A DNA stretch of 64,000 nt. Origin: a bacterium (GTDB lineage Bacteria > Electryoneota > RPQS01). The stretch lies in assembly GCA_023382385.1 (NCBI GenBank), contig JAHDVH010000001.1:248001-312000 (forward strand). The letters run 5' to 3'. A model generated the notes under the pieces. It was not told the DNA's origin, searched no databases, and saw only the letters and a list, made by a program, of their open reading frames with translations. Each line of letters opens with the position of its first letter. The first letter of the stretch is position 1. Position numbers and translations under genes: made by a program. Positions 38,104 through 49,200 of this stretch are shown one piece after another.

Positions 38104-39075
38104 TCACTTGATATGTGGAATCGGCATACTTAACGTCAGATAACGGGCAAGTTCGCCATCGCGGTTCTTGATGTCGTATCGCAAATCAAGAGAACCTAAC
38201 TGCGCAGCATCCATTTTACGATTATAGCTGCGAGCCGCGAACGCGGCGTCGAGAGCGGACAACACGTGATTCACCAGAACAATTTCCATCATAGTATTCC
38301 CCTTTTCAAGCAAATCATTTGCTTCGCCGCGCATGTTACGGTAAGTGAAAAAGAGTGAGCTTGTTCCGTCGTACCATGCCGTTGCTTCGTCATCGCCGCC
38401 GAAATCGCGCCATATGTTGTCGAGCGTCTGCGTCCCAGATTGATAGCTTGGATCCCACGTGTCGTTCCAGCCGTAGCCAAATTGCTCGAAGTACTTTCCA
38501 ATCATTTCGTAGTATTGCTGCACGTCAGGAGTATTGATGTCGTGCGTATACGGGGCTGGTAAGTGTTCAGATCGATCGGTCCAAGGCAGTGTTCGCCACT
38601 CCGACAGATCTCCTTCCCAAGGCGTTCTTGCGAAAACTTGATTCACAGCAACTTGATACTCTCGAAGCATATAAACTTCATAATTGAAGTTACCGGTATT
38701 TCTGCTACCGTTCTTCCAGGGACCAGCAAACGCCTCAAACTCTTTAGTCTTATCATTGCCCTGACCATGATAACTCGCGAACAATGCCCAACCAGCGACT
38801 TCAACGGCTACCCATGGTAACGCGCGCAACCATGATCCCGAATACAACTGGCCGGTTCCGGGAATTATCAAGCTGAACATCACCGCACGCCCGATATTCT
38901 TCTTCCCTGCAAGATTTGCAGATGCTGACTCATCTGCGGTTGTTTGCTCAAAACTTGGCGCTGACATCTGCATGCGATGCGGTGAAAGCCCAAGGCTCTT
39001 CCCGCTGACCATGCCAGGCAGCAGCAAGACGACGAGCAGTAGAGTCATTAACCACTTAAGGTTCGTGGAGTGCAT
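38104..39075 (-). CDS. DUF5683-like envelope protein
   Basis: The 323-residue protein has a signal peptide (~8-25) and the core MFSLIIPGTGQLYSGSWLRALPWV... (from ~67), which parallels the IPGWGQ core of the following gene. A longer, tryptophan- and tyrosine-rich insert fills residues ~100-230 (YGWNDTWDP and similar). Near the C-terminus IVLVNHVLSALDAAFAARS recalls the matching region of its paralogue. The two genes are 4 bases apart. I know no function; association with the outer envelope is inference. Confidence 0.58.
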   Translation of the reverse strand: MHSTNLKWLMTLLLVVLLLPGMVSGKSLGLSPHRMQMSAPSFEQTTADESASANLAGKKNIGRAVMFSLIIPGTGQLYSGSWLRALPWVAVEVAGWALFASYHGQGNDKTKEFEAFAGPWKNGSRNTGNFNYEVYMLREYQVAVNQVFARTPWEGDLSEWRTLPWTDRSEHLPAPYTHDINTPDVQQYYEMIGKYFEQFGYGWNDTWDPSYQSGTQTLDNIWRDFGGDDEATAWYDGTSSLFFTYRNMRGEANDLLEKGNTMMEIVLVNHVLSALDAAFAARSYNRKMDAAQLGSLDLRYDIKNRDGELARYLTLSMPIPHIK

Positions 39076-39105
39076 TCACTTCTCCAATCTATGTTGATTA
39101 CTTTG

Positions 39106-42100
39106 TTAGTATTGTGCGCAACGCGAGCACCCGCAGCTTGATGGATGTCTCGCGGGCGGGATAATTGGCGTATAGAAATCAAAGAGCACAGTTAGGTAGT
39201 ACCGAACTTCTTCGCCATAGCTGGTCCTTACGTTGTCCTCCACAACATCGAACTTGTCTAAACCGTATGCAACATCAAATGAGATAGCAGTCGGATATGA
39301 ATAGAATGAATGCAATTGCATTCGCAGTCCACCACCAATATCCTTTTTGGGCGATCTCGCACCGTATTCTCCGGTCCAAGCATCGCCAATGTCTGCAAAG
39401 AGGGATCCATAAACACGATTCAGTGATACTGGCCATAGGTTTATAGCTGCACGCTTTATCATGGGAAACCGATACGTAACGGTGCCAATTGCCGTACGTG
39501 TTCCACCTAAGCTGTAGAACGAGTAGCCTCGCATACCGGGAAGTCCGCCCGCATACTGGTAGAAGAATGGATCGACGTTCTCGTCAATGAATCCGCCACG
39601 TAATCTAACTTCCATTGAGTGGATCTGAATCGGAGATTTGAAATAGCGCTCCAAACCTGCTTCAAAAAGATTGTAATTGTTGGGATCGTATATCTCGCGC
39701 AAGCCGACTGCATCTCCGCCTACTTCAATATCGGAAATGAAATTGTGATTCGCTCGCGTGTACTCTACAAAACCGCGGTATCCACTCGACGGACTGATGT
39801 TCGTTAGAATGCCCGGTCTTCGCGCATCAAGATAGAAACCTGTCTTCCATGACCAACCCTTAAAATACGTCAAACTCACACTGGTTTCATCATCAAAACG
39901 ATTATGGGCTACGTATTGATCGTATGTCGCACGAGTCTTCACATTCGCTGTTGCAACGAGCGGGATTCCCACCCCGACACTAACTTCATTAAGATTATAT
40001 CTGTACCGGATCCGATACTGGTCAAAAAGCGGGCTTGGTCTCCCTCCGATCTCCTCTTCACCAATTATCCGACTCGAATCGGCAAAAAAGGAGGTCATTC
40101 GACGTTGCACATTGAAATACTCCGCGAAAATCGTGGGGTAAAATTCTCGGTATTCCGCAAGCCCGTAAAGATCATACTCACGATCTTGATTTACAGCCGC
40201 CCCTCCAATGAAAGTGAGCTTGTCCAGCACGTCGTTCAACAACAAATATGTGCCGGGCTTAAACTTGTTGTAGTCAAATGCAATGCGAGGAAACCAATAC
40301 AAAGACTCAAATCGTGGTCTGTATGGTTCGGTTTCACGCTGCACACCTCGCAATGCAACTTCGTTCTTAGGAACCCGAGCGAGATAGCTCTCTGCCTCAT
40401 CAAGGGCACTTCTGGGCAATCTAACTACGCTCGGACTGTCTGCTACACAAATTCTAAAGCCATCTCCACAAAACTCCGAATATGCCAGCTTCTCACCGCG
40501 CACTGCTGGGTAGAAAGCCCCCCCCAGTACGACTGTCAATCTGTCAAGGTTTCCATCCTTTATGCTTAAACGGTAAATATTCGCAATCCCACTCTCATCG
40601 TAGGAGACATACAGAGAGTCGCCAGTCGAGCTCCAGGTTGGGTCCCGAAGTTCACCACCGTTTCCTTCAAATTCATTCAAAAGGCTGATAGAGTTTGATT
40701 CTGACATGAACTCATAGATTCGAACTGAGCGTCCTTCGCGCAAGTGATGGCCAACAGCGATTCGCGAACCATCGGGAGACCACCTTGGCAGGTAGAATTG
40801 TTCATGCGGCAATGAGGGGACACGCATCAATAGGTCACCCAGGCCAAACGGACGGACTTTCACCTTGTGATCGGGCATGGATGCGATTGCAATGTCACGA
40901 CGGCCCTCTTCGTTAACAGTAAGGACAAGCAGCCTTCCATCCGGACTGACATCGACAGATTCCGCGCGCAACCCGCGGCTTAAACGAATGGTCTTCTTGT
41001 CGGAAAATGTATACAAATAGATGTCATGCAGAAGCGCACCATGAGGATTCTTCGTAGATCTTGCGGCATACAAAATCCCTGAATCATCGGGAAGCCACGA
41101 AATTCCGCCTTGCACTCCACCCACGACGAGCTTCGTGCTGTCCGACCTGAGGTCATAAACATATAATGAAGACTGCCCGAAGTACTCCCGCCCGGAGTTT
41201 GACACAAAGGCTAGTTTCGTGCCGTCATGCGAGAATCTTGGGTAGAAACCGACGAATCCTTTCTTGTCCATCGTGTCTGCGACCGTGAAGTAAGGCTCAA
41301 GATTCTCCTTCACATATCGGTACTGCACTTCAATGTCTCGCTTCCACTCGCGATACCACTCAATGCCCGCCTTACCTGTCACTGAGGCAATTGCGTCGTT
41401 GAGAGTCACCGGCCAGGCGCTTGACATCTTGTGCGAAATGTCTGCAAGAGTAACTACTCCGTTTGATCTGTCCGCAATGTACTTGACAAGCGCATATCCC
41501 TGATTGTAAACTCCTTCACTTTCCAGACTCGTCTTGCCGAAGAAACCCATGTCTTCAAACGAAAGCAGGCGATTTGCAAGCACCGCTTGTCTCAAGAGCA
41601 TATCCCGATGGCTATCCCAGAAGTCGTATCCAGTCCCTTTGAACTGATACTGCGCAGTACCTTCAGCAAACCAAGCAGGTATGGTAACCGAAGGAAGCGG
41701 CCAGCTAACGAGAGTATTGGGATACCCGTATAACACGTCGGGCCGCCGCTCCGGTTCATAACCAAGGGCTTGGATATATATTGCAGGAAAGCGACGCGAC
41801 CACTTACGTGACGCACCAAGTTGAATCATGTGCGTATACTCGTGTGTTACGACATTGCGCAACCAGTTATGAGTTCCACGAAAGTCCCAAGCCATTGACG
41901 TTGCGTAGAACTTGATCTTGTTCGACTGGAAGTACGCGCCGGCGTTTGCGACATCGTCTTCGTCTGAGAAGATTAGCGAAACCTTTGTGTCCGGCCGATA
42001 GTCATATATTCTGCAAAGCGGCTCGTGAATCTCTTCAGCTATGTCTGCAGCGAGAAAGGCAACCTCTTCCAAGCCTTCTGTAAAATGGACAACAAAATTA

Positions 42101-42213
42101 TCAGTTTCAAAGGTCTTCCAGACAAGATGCGGGCGAGTGAATTCTGCTGTCTGTGAAAGCGTCGGCGACACAGTTGTCACACAGATTAGAACGCAGAGCA
42201 ATAGAAGTTGCAT
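39106..42213 (-). CDS. Metallopeptidase-beta-propeller-outer-membrane barrel fusion
   Basis: From the ATG at 42213 (TGATG overlap with the previous gene) the protein has 1035 residues. Signal peptide (~1-20), then a gluzincin-type peptidase domain with HEYTH (H124, E125, H128) and a later WFAEGTAQY (E184), the three expected zinc ligands. Residues ~310-600 hold WD40/TolB-like blades (FSHDGTKLAFVSNSG, SPDGSRIAVGHH). The last ~400 residues are a D15/surface-antigen-like barrel (GGLPGMRGYSFYSLGGTRTAIGTVTYRFP). The C-terminus has a short tail with SCGCSRC after the last strand. The frame is open upstream to 42318, but those residues lie within the previous gene and lack a signal peptide. Exact substrate unknown. 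Confidence 0.78.
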   Translation of the reverse strand: MQLLLLCVLICVTTVSPTLSQTAEFTRPHLVWKTFETDNFVVHFTEGLEEVAFLAADIAEEIHEPLCRIYDYRPDTKVSLIFSDEDDVANAGAYFQSNKIKFYATSMAWDFRGTHNWLRNVVTHEYTHMIQLGASRKWSRRFPAIYIQALGYEPERRPDVLYGYPNTLVSWPLPSVTIPAWFAEGTAQYQFKGTGYDFWDSHRDMLLRQAVLANRLLSFEDMGFFGKTSLESEGVYNQGYALVKYIADRSNGVVTLADISHKMSSAWPVTLNDAIASVTGKAGIEWYREWKRDIEVQYRYVKENLEPYFTVADTMDKKGFVGFYPRFSHDGTKLAFVSNSGREYFGQSSLYVYDLRSDSTKLVVGGVQGGISWLPDDSGILYAARSTKNPHGALLHDIYLYTFSDKKTIRLSRGLRAESVDVSPDGRLLVLTVNEEGRRDIAIASMPDHKVKVRPFGLGDLLMRVPSLPHEQFYLPRWSPDGSRIAVGHHLREGRSVRIYEFMSESNSISLLNEFEGNGGELRDPTWSSTGDSLYVSYDESGIANIYRLSIKDGNLDRLTVVLGGAFYPAVRGEKLAYSEFCGDGFRICVADSPSVVRLPRSALDEAESYLARVPKNEVALRGVQRETEPYRPRFESLYWFPRIAFDYNKFKPGTYLLLNDVLDKLTFIGGAAVNQDREYDLYGLAEYREFYPTIFAEYFNVQRRMTSFFADSSRIIGEEEIGGRPSPLFDQYRIRYRYNLNEVSVGVGIPLVATANVKTRATYDQYVAHNRFDDETSVSLTYFKGWSWKTGFYLDARRPGILTNISPSSGYRGFVEYTRANHNFISDIEVGGDAVGLREIYDPNNYNLFEAGLERYFKSPIQIHSMEVRLRGGFIDENVDPFFYQYAGGLPGMRGYSFYSLGGTRTAIGTVTYRFPMIKRAAINLWPVSLNRVYGSLFADIGDAWTGEYGARSPKKDIGGGLRMQLHSFYSYPTAISFDVAYGLDKFDVVEDNVRTSYGEEVRYYLTVLFDFYTPIIPPARHPSSCGCSRCAQY

Positions 42214-45179
42214 CAACGCACCACAGCAATCTTGACTTCTGCTGAGTGGGTTTGCCCACCTCCAATGGCCTCGACACGACCAATATAAACACCGCTCTGA
42301 ACTCCTGACGCCTTCCACGGAATCTCAAACGCACCTGCTGCAGATGAGGAACCGCTTACCTCCGCAATTCGCCTGCCCGCAATGTCAAAGATCGATACGC
42401 TCGCTCTTGCTGCGTATGGAAGTGTTAGTCGGAAATTTGCAACACTATTGCTTGGGTTTGGCCAGACGTAAACAAAACTCTCCCGCTCATGTACTTGTGG
42501 CCTCAATGGTCCGACGACAATGATGTTATCCGGTGCATGGTAGACTACATTAACAGTACCTTCAGGCGAAATTGGAAGCCGCATTACATTCAGCGTCAAC
42601 TGCTCGCCGTTCTTGACTTCCGTAAAAATATGGTAGCGGTGCTCAGAGTTGCTTAGACGAATCAACTTCGGATCGCCGTTGATTGCGAGCGGGAAGTCTG
42701 GGAACCTGTTCGTATTGTGATCATATGCCACCAATTCACGGCCAGTTAGACTGCTCTCAGCGTTTGAAAGCACAACCAATCGCAATATATCCGGATCGCC
42801 ATCGAAATTCAAATCAAAAACTTCGCTTGAAGTTACATCATTCAAGGCAAAATTCTCTCGTGGCACACGGGCTGCGCCGTCGACACCTCCGCCATCAACT
42901 CTCCCGTCGCCGTCCCAATCGACTTCCGGCGGAAGACAATCACTAACGTCGCATATCAACTCTCCGGTCTCCGCGTCAAGATAGCCGACCCCGGGGAAAA
43001 ATATATTCGATCGCGTCACTTCCTGGACGATGACAGGATAGTCTAGCAGTTGGAAAAACTCAGCACTCCACTGGAGCAAGAGAGAGGTCGAAATTTCAAA
43101 TCGATGCACCGAGTTACTATCCCATCCAATGAGATATCGCGCGGGGGGAATCTCAAGATATGTGAAGTTAGGAATATATTGCAGTGAATCAGGAATCGTT
43201 CCAAGGAGTTCAAGGTTTTCGTCGTAAACGGCACCTAAATGACTTCCGGTGAACACATAGCGTGTCGCACCTGTGGCATCCCGACAAATAAACACCTTTT
43301 CAGCACTAATTGCCCCCTGTGGCAGCGGCCGAAAGACAGAATCCATACCATGCTCAGTTCTCTGAATCAAGCCGATCTGACTGCCAACGAAAGTCAATAC
43401 CTTGGCAATTTCAATCGTGGTCTTGCCTGTATTGCTCAAATGGGAACCTGACGGAACCGTCAGTTGATAGACGGCACCGCTGTCAGCCACAAGGAACAAT
43501 GAATCGTGTGCTTGCACATATACTTCGCGTCGCCCGTCCTGATCGAGATCAGCGGCGGACCAGTGTGCCGCGGAATCACTAACATGAATCGGGAAACCAC
43601 GTTCAACAAGCGTTCCTCGAATTCTACATGTCATGACAGGAGCAACACTGGAGAAGTCAGATATCTCGAGGAATGTATATGCATGGTCACTTAACCGAGC
43701 CGAAGGCCGTGTGTTATCATTGAATCGAACAAAAACAGTACCGCCGTTGGCATCGCGGAATGCGCGATTCTCACGGAACCAACAGTCTTCTTGAATCCCA
43801 AGTTCGGTACCCGATCCGGATGAGGCAAAGCCGTACTCGCGACCAATGTCCTGCGAGCCGTCGGCTTCAACTAAATCAACTCCACGCCTATTGGGATCAA
43901 TATTTACGCGGTTTCTGCCAATCCCTTCTGCAATCACTTGCTCATTTACGTGCCAAATAAGAATACCGCTTCCAGGGATACCGTAGTCATAGTGCGTAGC
44001 TCGTACCGGCACGCGGAATTCATCTTCCACGAAAAGATTCCCGCCGCGATCAATGTGCATTGTCCTGCCATCTCTATCCTCAACAGTCACAAATCCTATG
44101 GAATCTGCATCTGCATCGCGGTTTTCGAGCAAGTAGTATTCGCTTCCGCTTACCGGGACCTTCACAATCTTGGTCCCGGACTCGCCAAAACGCCCAATCC
44201 GTACTGTGTCACCGATTCCAGAAGGGTGAATGACTTGCGGAACATCCCAACCCATATAGATTCTCGACCAGGCGTCCGGCAACGCGGGAACGATGGCATT
44301 CACGTTTCCCGATCCTTGATCCATCATGCCCCAACGGCCGATTCCGCTCGCACCAGTTTCTGTGTTATAAAGATCCGGCATCCCGAGCCAGTTCCCAAAC
44401 AGTTTGATCATGACCCCATTCAATGAAAGTTCGATCCCAAGGTCAAGCGTCTCGTTCTGATTCTGCGATTCCGGCAAAATCAGTCCGCGTGTGACTCCGG
44501 CAGGAATCGCGCCGCTTATACGTGTTAGATCATCCTCCGAAATATATGCGGAAGGAATATCAAACGGCGTGTTGTCAAAACCTACATTGAAGTCTTTTCC
44601 CACTCCTGCATGGAATAGGATAATGGCATCGTATTCGGTAAAGTCTATGTCGGTCTCAGCTAACCTCATTGACTCGACAAAGAGCTCGACCAATCGCATA
44701 TTCAGTAGTGCGGTATCCGAATTGTAGTTGTAATGCCACATCGGATGCGCTAATTGATACGCTTCCGTGGCACCATCCGGATACACGTCAAGACTTGCAA
44801 ACGATATGGATCCTCGCGACGCGGTGGAATAGTAGTCGGCGAGAAACGCCAGGTGATCCTCGAAGTATGCTTTGTCATGTGGAAGTGGATCGATTCTTAA
44901 AGTGTCAGGAAGTCCCGAACCGAATGTTCCATTTCCTGTTGTTCCGGACAGTTCATCGGTCTGAAACTCGACGCGAACTGCACACAGTCGAATCGGCAGA
45001 CCGACTGGCCAACGATCATCAAGCCGCGATGGCGCACATTGCACGAAGTTATTCGGCAGCGCCGTTCCTGCCCATGCAGGCGACAAGGACGACAGCAGTA
45101 CTGCGAGAAGGACAATAAACAGGTTAGAACTCCACGGAAAGCGAATAGCGCATTGTGTCAGTGAGAGGATGATTCTCAC
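42213..45179 (-). CDS. M6-type protease homologue with dead active site and T9SS-like C-terminal domain
   Basis: The 988-residue protein starts with GTG and a signal peptide (cleaved near 38). The region around 259-285 aligns with the immune-inhibitor-A (M6) signature HExGHxLGLPDLYD and GIGxWdlM, but reads KLFGNWLGMPDLYNT and GIGRWGMMDQ: the two His and the Glu are replaced by Lys259, Leu260 and Asn263. FG-GAP/VCBS-like stretches follow (DLDQDGRREVYV, DWDGDGRVDG, DLNFDGDPDI). The C-terminus (VWPNPSNSVANFRL...SGVYIGRVEA) is the type A sorting or FlgD-like domain of type IX substrates. Its start overlaps PorV by 56 bases. Likely a surface-exported, non-catalytic protein. Confidence 0.75.
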   Translation of the reverse strand: MRIILSLTQCAIRFPWSSNLFIVLLAVLLSSLSPAWAGTALPNNFVQCAPSRLDDRWPVGLPIRLCAVRVEFQTDELSGTTGNGTFGSGLPDTLRIDPLPHDKAYFEDHLAFLADYYSTASRGSISFASLDVYPDGATEAYQLAHPMWHYNYNSDTALLNMRLVELFVESMRLAETDIDFTEYDAIILFHAGVGKDFNVGFDNTPFDIPSAYISEDDLTRISGAIPAGVTRGLILPESQNQNETLDLGIELSLNGVMIKLFGNWLGMPDLYNTETGASGIGRWGMMDQGSGNVNAIVPALPDAWSRIYMGWDVPQVIHPSGIGDTVRIGRFGESGTKIVKVPVSGSEYYLLENRDADADSIGFVTVEDRDGRTMHIDRGGNLFVEDEFRVPVRATHYDYGIPGSGILIWHVNEQVIAEGIGRNRVNIDPNRRGVDLVEADGSQDIGREYGFASSGSGTELGIQEDCWFRENRAFRDANGGTVFVRFNDNTRPSARLSDHAYTFLEISDFSSVAPVMTCRIRGTLVERGFPIHVSDSAAHWSAADLDQDGRREVYVQAHDSLFLVADSGAVYQLTVPSGSHLSNTGKTTIEIAKVLTFVGSQIGLIQRTEHGMDSVFRPLPQGAISAEKVFICRDATGATRYVFTGSHLGAVYDENLELLGTIPDSLQYIPNFTYLEIPPARYLIGWDSNSVHRFEISTSLLLQWSAEFFQLLDYPVIVQEVTRSNIFFPGVGYLDAETGELICDVSDCLPPEVDWDGDGRVDGGGVDGAARVPRENFALNDVTSSEVFDLNFDGDPDILRLVVLSNAESSLTGRELVAYDHNTNRFPDFPLAINGDPKLIRLSNSEHRYHIFTEVKNGEQLTLNVMRLPISPEGTVNVVYHAPDNIIVVGPLRPQVHERESFVYVWPNPSNSVANFRLTLPYAARASVSIFDIAGRRIAEVSGSSSAAGAFEIPWKASGVQSGVYIGRVEAIGGGQTHSAEVKIAVVR

Positions 45180-46170
45180 CGGCCGTTAGGTAGCTGAAGT
45201 CAAATCTATAGGTACTATACTTAAGCGAGACGCCGAACGTATACGGAAAGACGCGGCCTAAGTGGTCGTTGTAGTATCCGCCACGAAGCCCCACAAGTGT
45301 AGAATACCAGTACTCTGCACCGAGATGCCAGATCAGGGACTTGACAAGATCTCCGTCACCCCAAGCCGAAAAAAGCGCTTCATAGAATTCATCCGAACGA
45401 CCAAGATTGTCACGCTTTACCAATTCCTTGTCAACGTCCGTTGCCACGGTCAGCTTATTGTACTCTTGGTCCAGAACCTTAAACGCAAGACCAAGCTTTA
45501 ACGTCGTTGGCAGTGGATCGGCTTGCGCTCGATCAATATACGACACTTTCGGACCCATGTTAGAAAGGTTTGCACCCAAGGACAGCCCTGGCATGAATGT
45601 AGCTTTGTAAAGCAAGCCGAGATCGGCCGCTATTGCCGTTGCTACGCCCTTCCCTTGCTCTGCACCGGCGCCTACTGGAGACAGATTACTATATGCCAGC
45701 TTTAGCGCGACGCCCATAGAGAGATTCTCATTCACCAAAGCACCATATGTACCTGTGACTGCCATCTCGTATGACGAAAATGTTCCAAGATCCTCACCCG
45801 AGGGACCAGTCCTTTGAGTCTCACCGAGGTTCAGAAACATCACATTGCCACCGACGGTTCCCCACTCTGGTATATAGTACGAACCACCAACAAACGCGTA
45901 ATAGAGGTCCGACAAATTGAATTGCGGTAACCAGCGGGAATACATCATTGTCACTTCGTTCTTGGTTTGGAAACCAAGACCGGCGGGATTCCACCACGTC
46001 GCCGTTGCATCATCAGCAATTGCAACAAACGTCTCTCCCATTCCTGCAGGTCGCGCTCCGGGTGCAATCTTGAGGAAAAGCAGCGTCGCTTGACTGACAC
46101 TGGCCGCATAAACTTGCGAAGCCATTAAGCCAGCAAGAATGACGCAGATTGCAAACATCCTTCTCTTCAT
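45124..46170 (-). CDS. porV: PorV/PorQ-family outer-membrane protein
   Basis: The 348-residue protein has a signal peptide (cut near residue 22) and then LKIAPGARPAGMGETFVAIADDATATWWNPAGL (in pieces ~32-65), the clear hallmark of the PorV/UPF0164 family. The rest is a barrel of the FadL type and ends in Phe (SLSVEF), the classical BamA signal. In Bacteroidota PorV shuttles type IX substrates to the PorU sortase. An AGGAG ribosome site precedes the start. It lies 32 bases after porU and overlaps the next gene. Confidence 0.88.
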   Translation of the reverse strand: MKRRMFAICVILAGLMASQVYAASVSQATLLFLKIAPGARPAGMGETFVAIADDATATWWNPAGLGFQTKNEVTMMYSRWLPQFNLSDLYYAFVGGSYYIPEWGTVGGNVMFLNLGETQRTGPSGEDLGTFSSYEMAVTGTYGALVNENLSMGVALKLAYSNLSPVGAGAEQGKGVATAIAADLGLLYKATFMPGLSLGANLSNMGPKVSYIDRAQADPLPTTLKLGLAFKVLDQEYNKLTVATDVDKELVKRDNLGRSDEFYEALFSAWGDGDLVKSLIWHLGAEYWYSTLVGLRGGYYNDHLGRVFPYTFGVSLKYSTYRFDFSYLTAGENHPLTDTMRYSLSVEF

Positions 46171-46202
46171 GTGATCTCCTACCTATATTTCAGTTTTCTT
46201 CG

Positions 46203-49200
46203 TCAGCGTAGTATAACGAGTTTACCCGTGGCTTCGGCACTAAAACCTCTTTCATGTTGGGCAATCACTCTATAGAAGTAAACACCGTTTGCGAGTTCGC
46301 GTCCTTCACGATCACGGCCATGCCAAGGCCGATTGCTGTTGCTATTATATAGTTGACGGACACCCAGACCGTCAATTTCGTCAACTTGCTTGCCTGTCAT
46401 GGTGTAGATACGGATCCTAACGTCCCTCGCACCGTCCTGAGTCAAAGAATAAGTGAAGTAAGTCTCATCGCTCATTGGGTTTGGCCAATTCAGCACGTCG
46501 CGGATGGCAAATCCTTCCTCTGCGCTCTGACCAACAACAAAGTCGAATCTCTTGAGATTAAGATTGTTGAATGAGTCCCAAGCTTCTATCGTCATTTGAT
46601 GTGGTCCATCTGAGAAAGGTCCGAGCGTACGCACCAATTCTCCTTCAATGTGACTGTTTATGTCATAATTGAAAAACTGAGTGATATCCTCAGCTTGTGC
46701 GTCATCGATACGGACTGTAATCCGATGGCCAACTTCACCTGAGAGGTTGATGCCCGATTCATCCGATAGTCGGACGATAAGTCGTGGTGTTCTACTCACC
46801 TGATCACCACTTCTAAACGATGTATTCTCGAGCCACGCCTCGATTTGCGGCGGAATCGAGTCCGTAACCACCGCCGCCTGACTTGCGATACGCAGCGGTT
46901 GTTCAATTCCTATTCCATCGGCGGAGTCCTGTTCACTTTCCGACTTGCCATAAAAGTACAAACTCACTTTCGCATTCTCGCCGCCATACTGGATGTCCCG
47001 GGGGACTCGAAATGTCACATTAAATCGTCCATTCACGATGGATGAACGGCCGCGGAAAATAGCATTTCCGGGGAGACCGTAATAGTATGGAATCTGCGAG
47101 GGTACGCTGCAATTCGTACGTAACGGGAAATAATACGCTGCAGAATCTTCTGAATCGAAGACTCGAGCTTCAACAATACCATGAAAGTCAGTCCATACAT
47201 CCTCATCAAGAGAGCGATCAGTCGGTAGCTTCTTGAGATTTGCCTCGAGAGTCCCACTCGATTGCGACACATACCCGCTCAGCGTAAAAAGTGCTCCTGC
47301 CTGAAGTGAATCATCACGTTGGTCAACGTATGCATAGTACTCGGGAGTTGCTAATCGCAGCACCGGATTTCCAAGACAATGATACAGGCTGTTATTGGAC
47401 CTCAATGGCTTGACAAGCTGGAGTGCCTCGCCAAGACTCTGTCGGCGATCTATCCCCTGCCTGAACACTTCCTCGTAGAATACTTCTGTGAGCTGCTGAT
47501 TCTGGTTCACGAATGTAAATCGTGTCGCTGCAATGCATGCGACACTGCCAACATATCGTCCGCCCAGGAGCAGCTCAGGAAAACATCTCTCATTCGGTCG
47601 GTCGAAGCCTCCCCACGTGCACGTCCCAGCCACGATTACCGGCCAAACGCGTTCATTTCTGATCATTGGAAAGTCACGATCCATTACAAACATTTGCTCG
47701 TCAGTCCAGACGCGCTCGTTTCCGTGACCGACATAGTTGATCAACAACGTGCCGTTGTTTATTGTTTCCAGCAGGTCTCTTGTCGCATCAGGCTTCTGAG
47801 AGGTCGAGCTGGATTGACGGAAAGGATAGAGAATGCCATATATCTTTCGGAACGTGAAGTAGTTTGGAAGAACTTCATTTATAAGATTCTCAGAATCCGT
47901 TGTATGGAAGTCTTCCGCACAGCGTCCTTCCTTCCATTCATCGTCGGCGACAAATGTTGCTGTATTCTTCCACGCACCGTAGAATGGCCTCAAAGCATAC
48001 TCGACAGTCTTCTCCACTATCGCTCGCACCTCTTGCGCCGATTGAACTGGCCAGCGACCTGAGATCATATCAAGAAGCGTCGCGCTGTCATCAAAATCCA
48101 CATAGTAATCATCCGTGCAGACCCCCCCATTCTCCCAGGGAGGCATCCAATTATCATCGGTATTTGAAAGCAGATTGCGATAGTCATAGTCACCGTCACC
48201 TACAAACAACACATACCTCGGCGGCTCCGCCTGCCCAGCCGGACCTCGCCAATTCAGATAAGCATATCGCAAGAAGTTACGAATTGCAACCGGATCGTAG
48301 ACGCCGCCCGAAAACTCGTCAAAGATGTCACTCAACTTGACCCGTACGGCCCGAAGAGGCTCCTCTTCATATTGCGCGTGCATGTCCAGCAATGGCTCAA
48401 GTTCCTCGTACCATGCGGCATAAGTAACAATAATGATACCGGCCTCATTCTGTGAACTGCGCAAGCGCGCGTAGTCTGCCGCATCAAAGACCTTGCGGCC
48501 GCGGAACAAAGGAGTACGAATTCTGCTCGGACTGGTCGCCCAATACCGGCGCAATGCCCCTGCTTGCGATGAATCCGAAAAACTGCTTCCACGCCTGACA
48601 CGCGGCATTAGCGGATCAGATACGTCAAGTAGATACGAGCTCGCATCTAGACCGGTAACCTGATACCCGTACCAATCAGACCCGCTTGGCGAAATTATCT
48701 CAATCGTTCCGGAAGATGTTTGTACAGCCCGCTCATACTCGACTTCAATATAATTCAGATGAATCTGGCCGCTTGCGGACCGATTAGTCAGCCTGATGAC
48801 ATTGTTTCCTGCGGCGAAGACGCCGGCCGGAACCTGAATTACGAGCGGATCGGAAAATACCCCTTGGCTGACGTACTGGTCATTCACCCTGACATCGAAT
48901 CCCCCGCCAATTCCCGAACCCCTCATTCTCAAGCGAAGCATACCGCGACCGGTGTTGGCCGCTTCAAGGTTGATTGAAAACGACCGCTCCGTTTGGGCGT
49001 CCAGTGTGGCCATATACCAGATGATGCCTGAATTGGTCTGATCTGAGCCTGCCGCGTAGATATACAGATCCTGGTCCACGTAATTGCGTCCTGTAATCGT
49101 GGATACCTGAGTCGAAGATGACGAAAACTCCGGTAGTGTTCCCATTCGCAGTCCAGGCATCCCCGCAGGATCGACGCCGACCCAATAGACATTTTCTGTG

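Noticed and set aside
42214-42318. N-terminal extension of the protease-propeller-barrel protein
   Set aside because: It lies wholly in the coding sequence of the previous gene in another frame and would hide the signal peptide.
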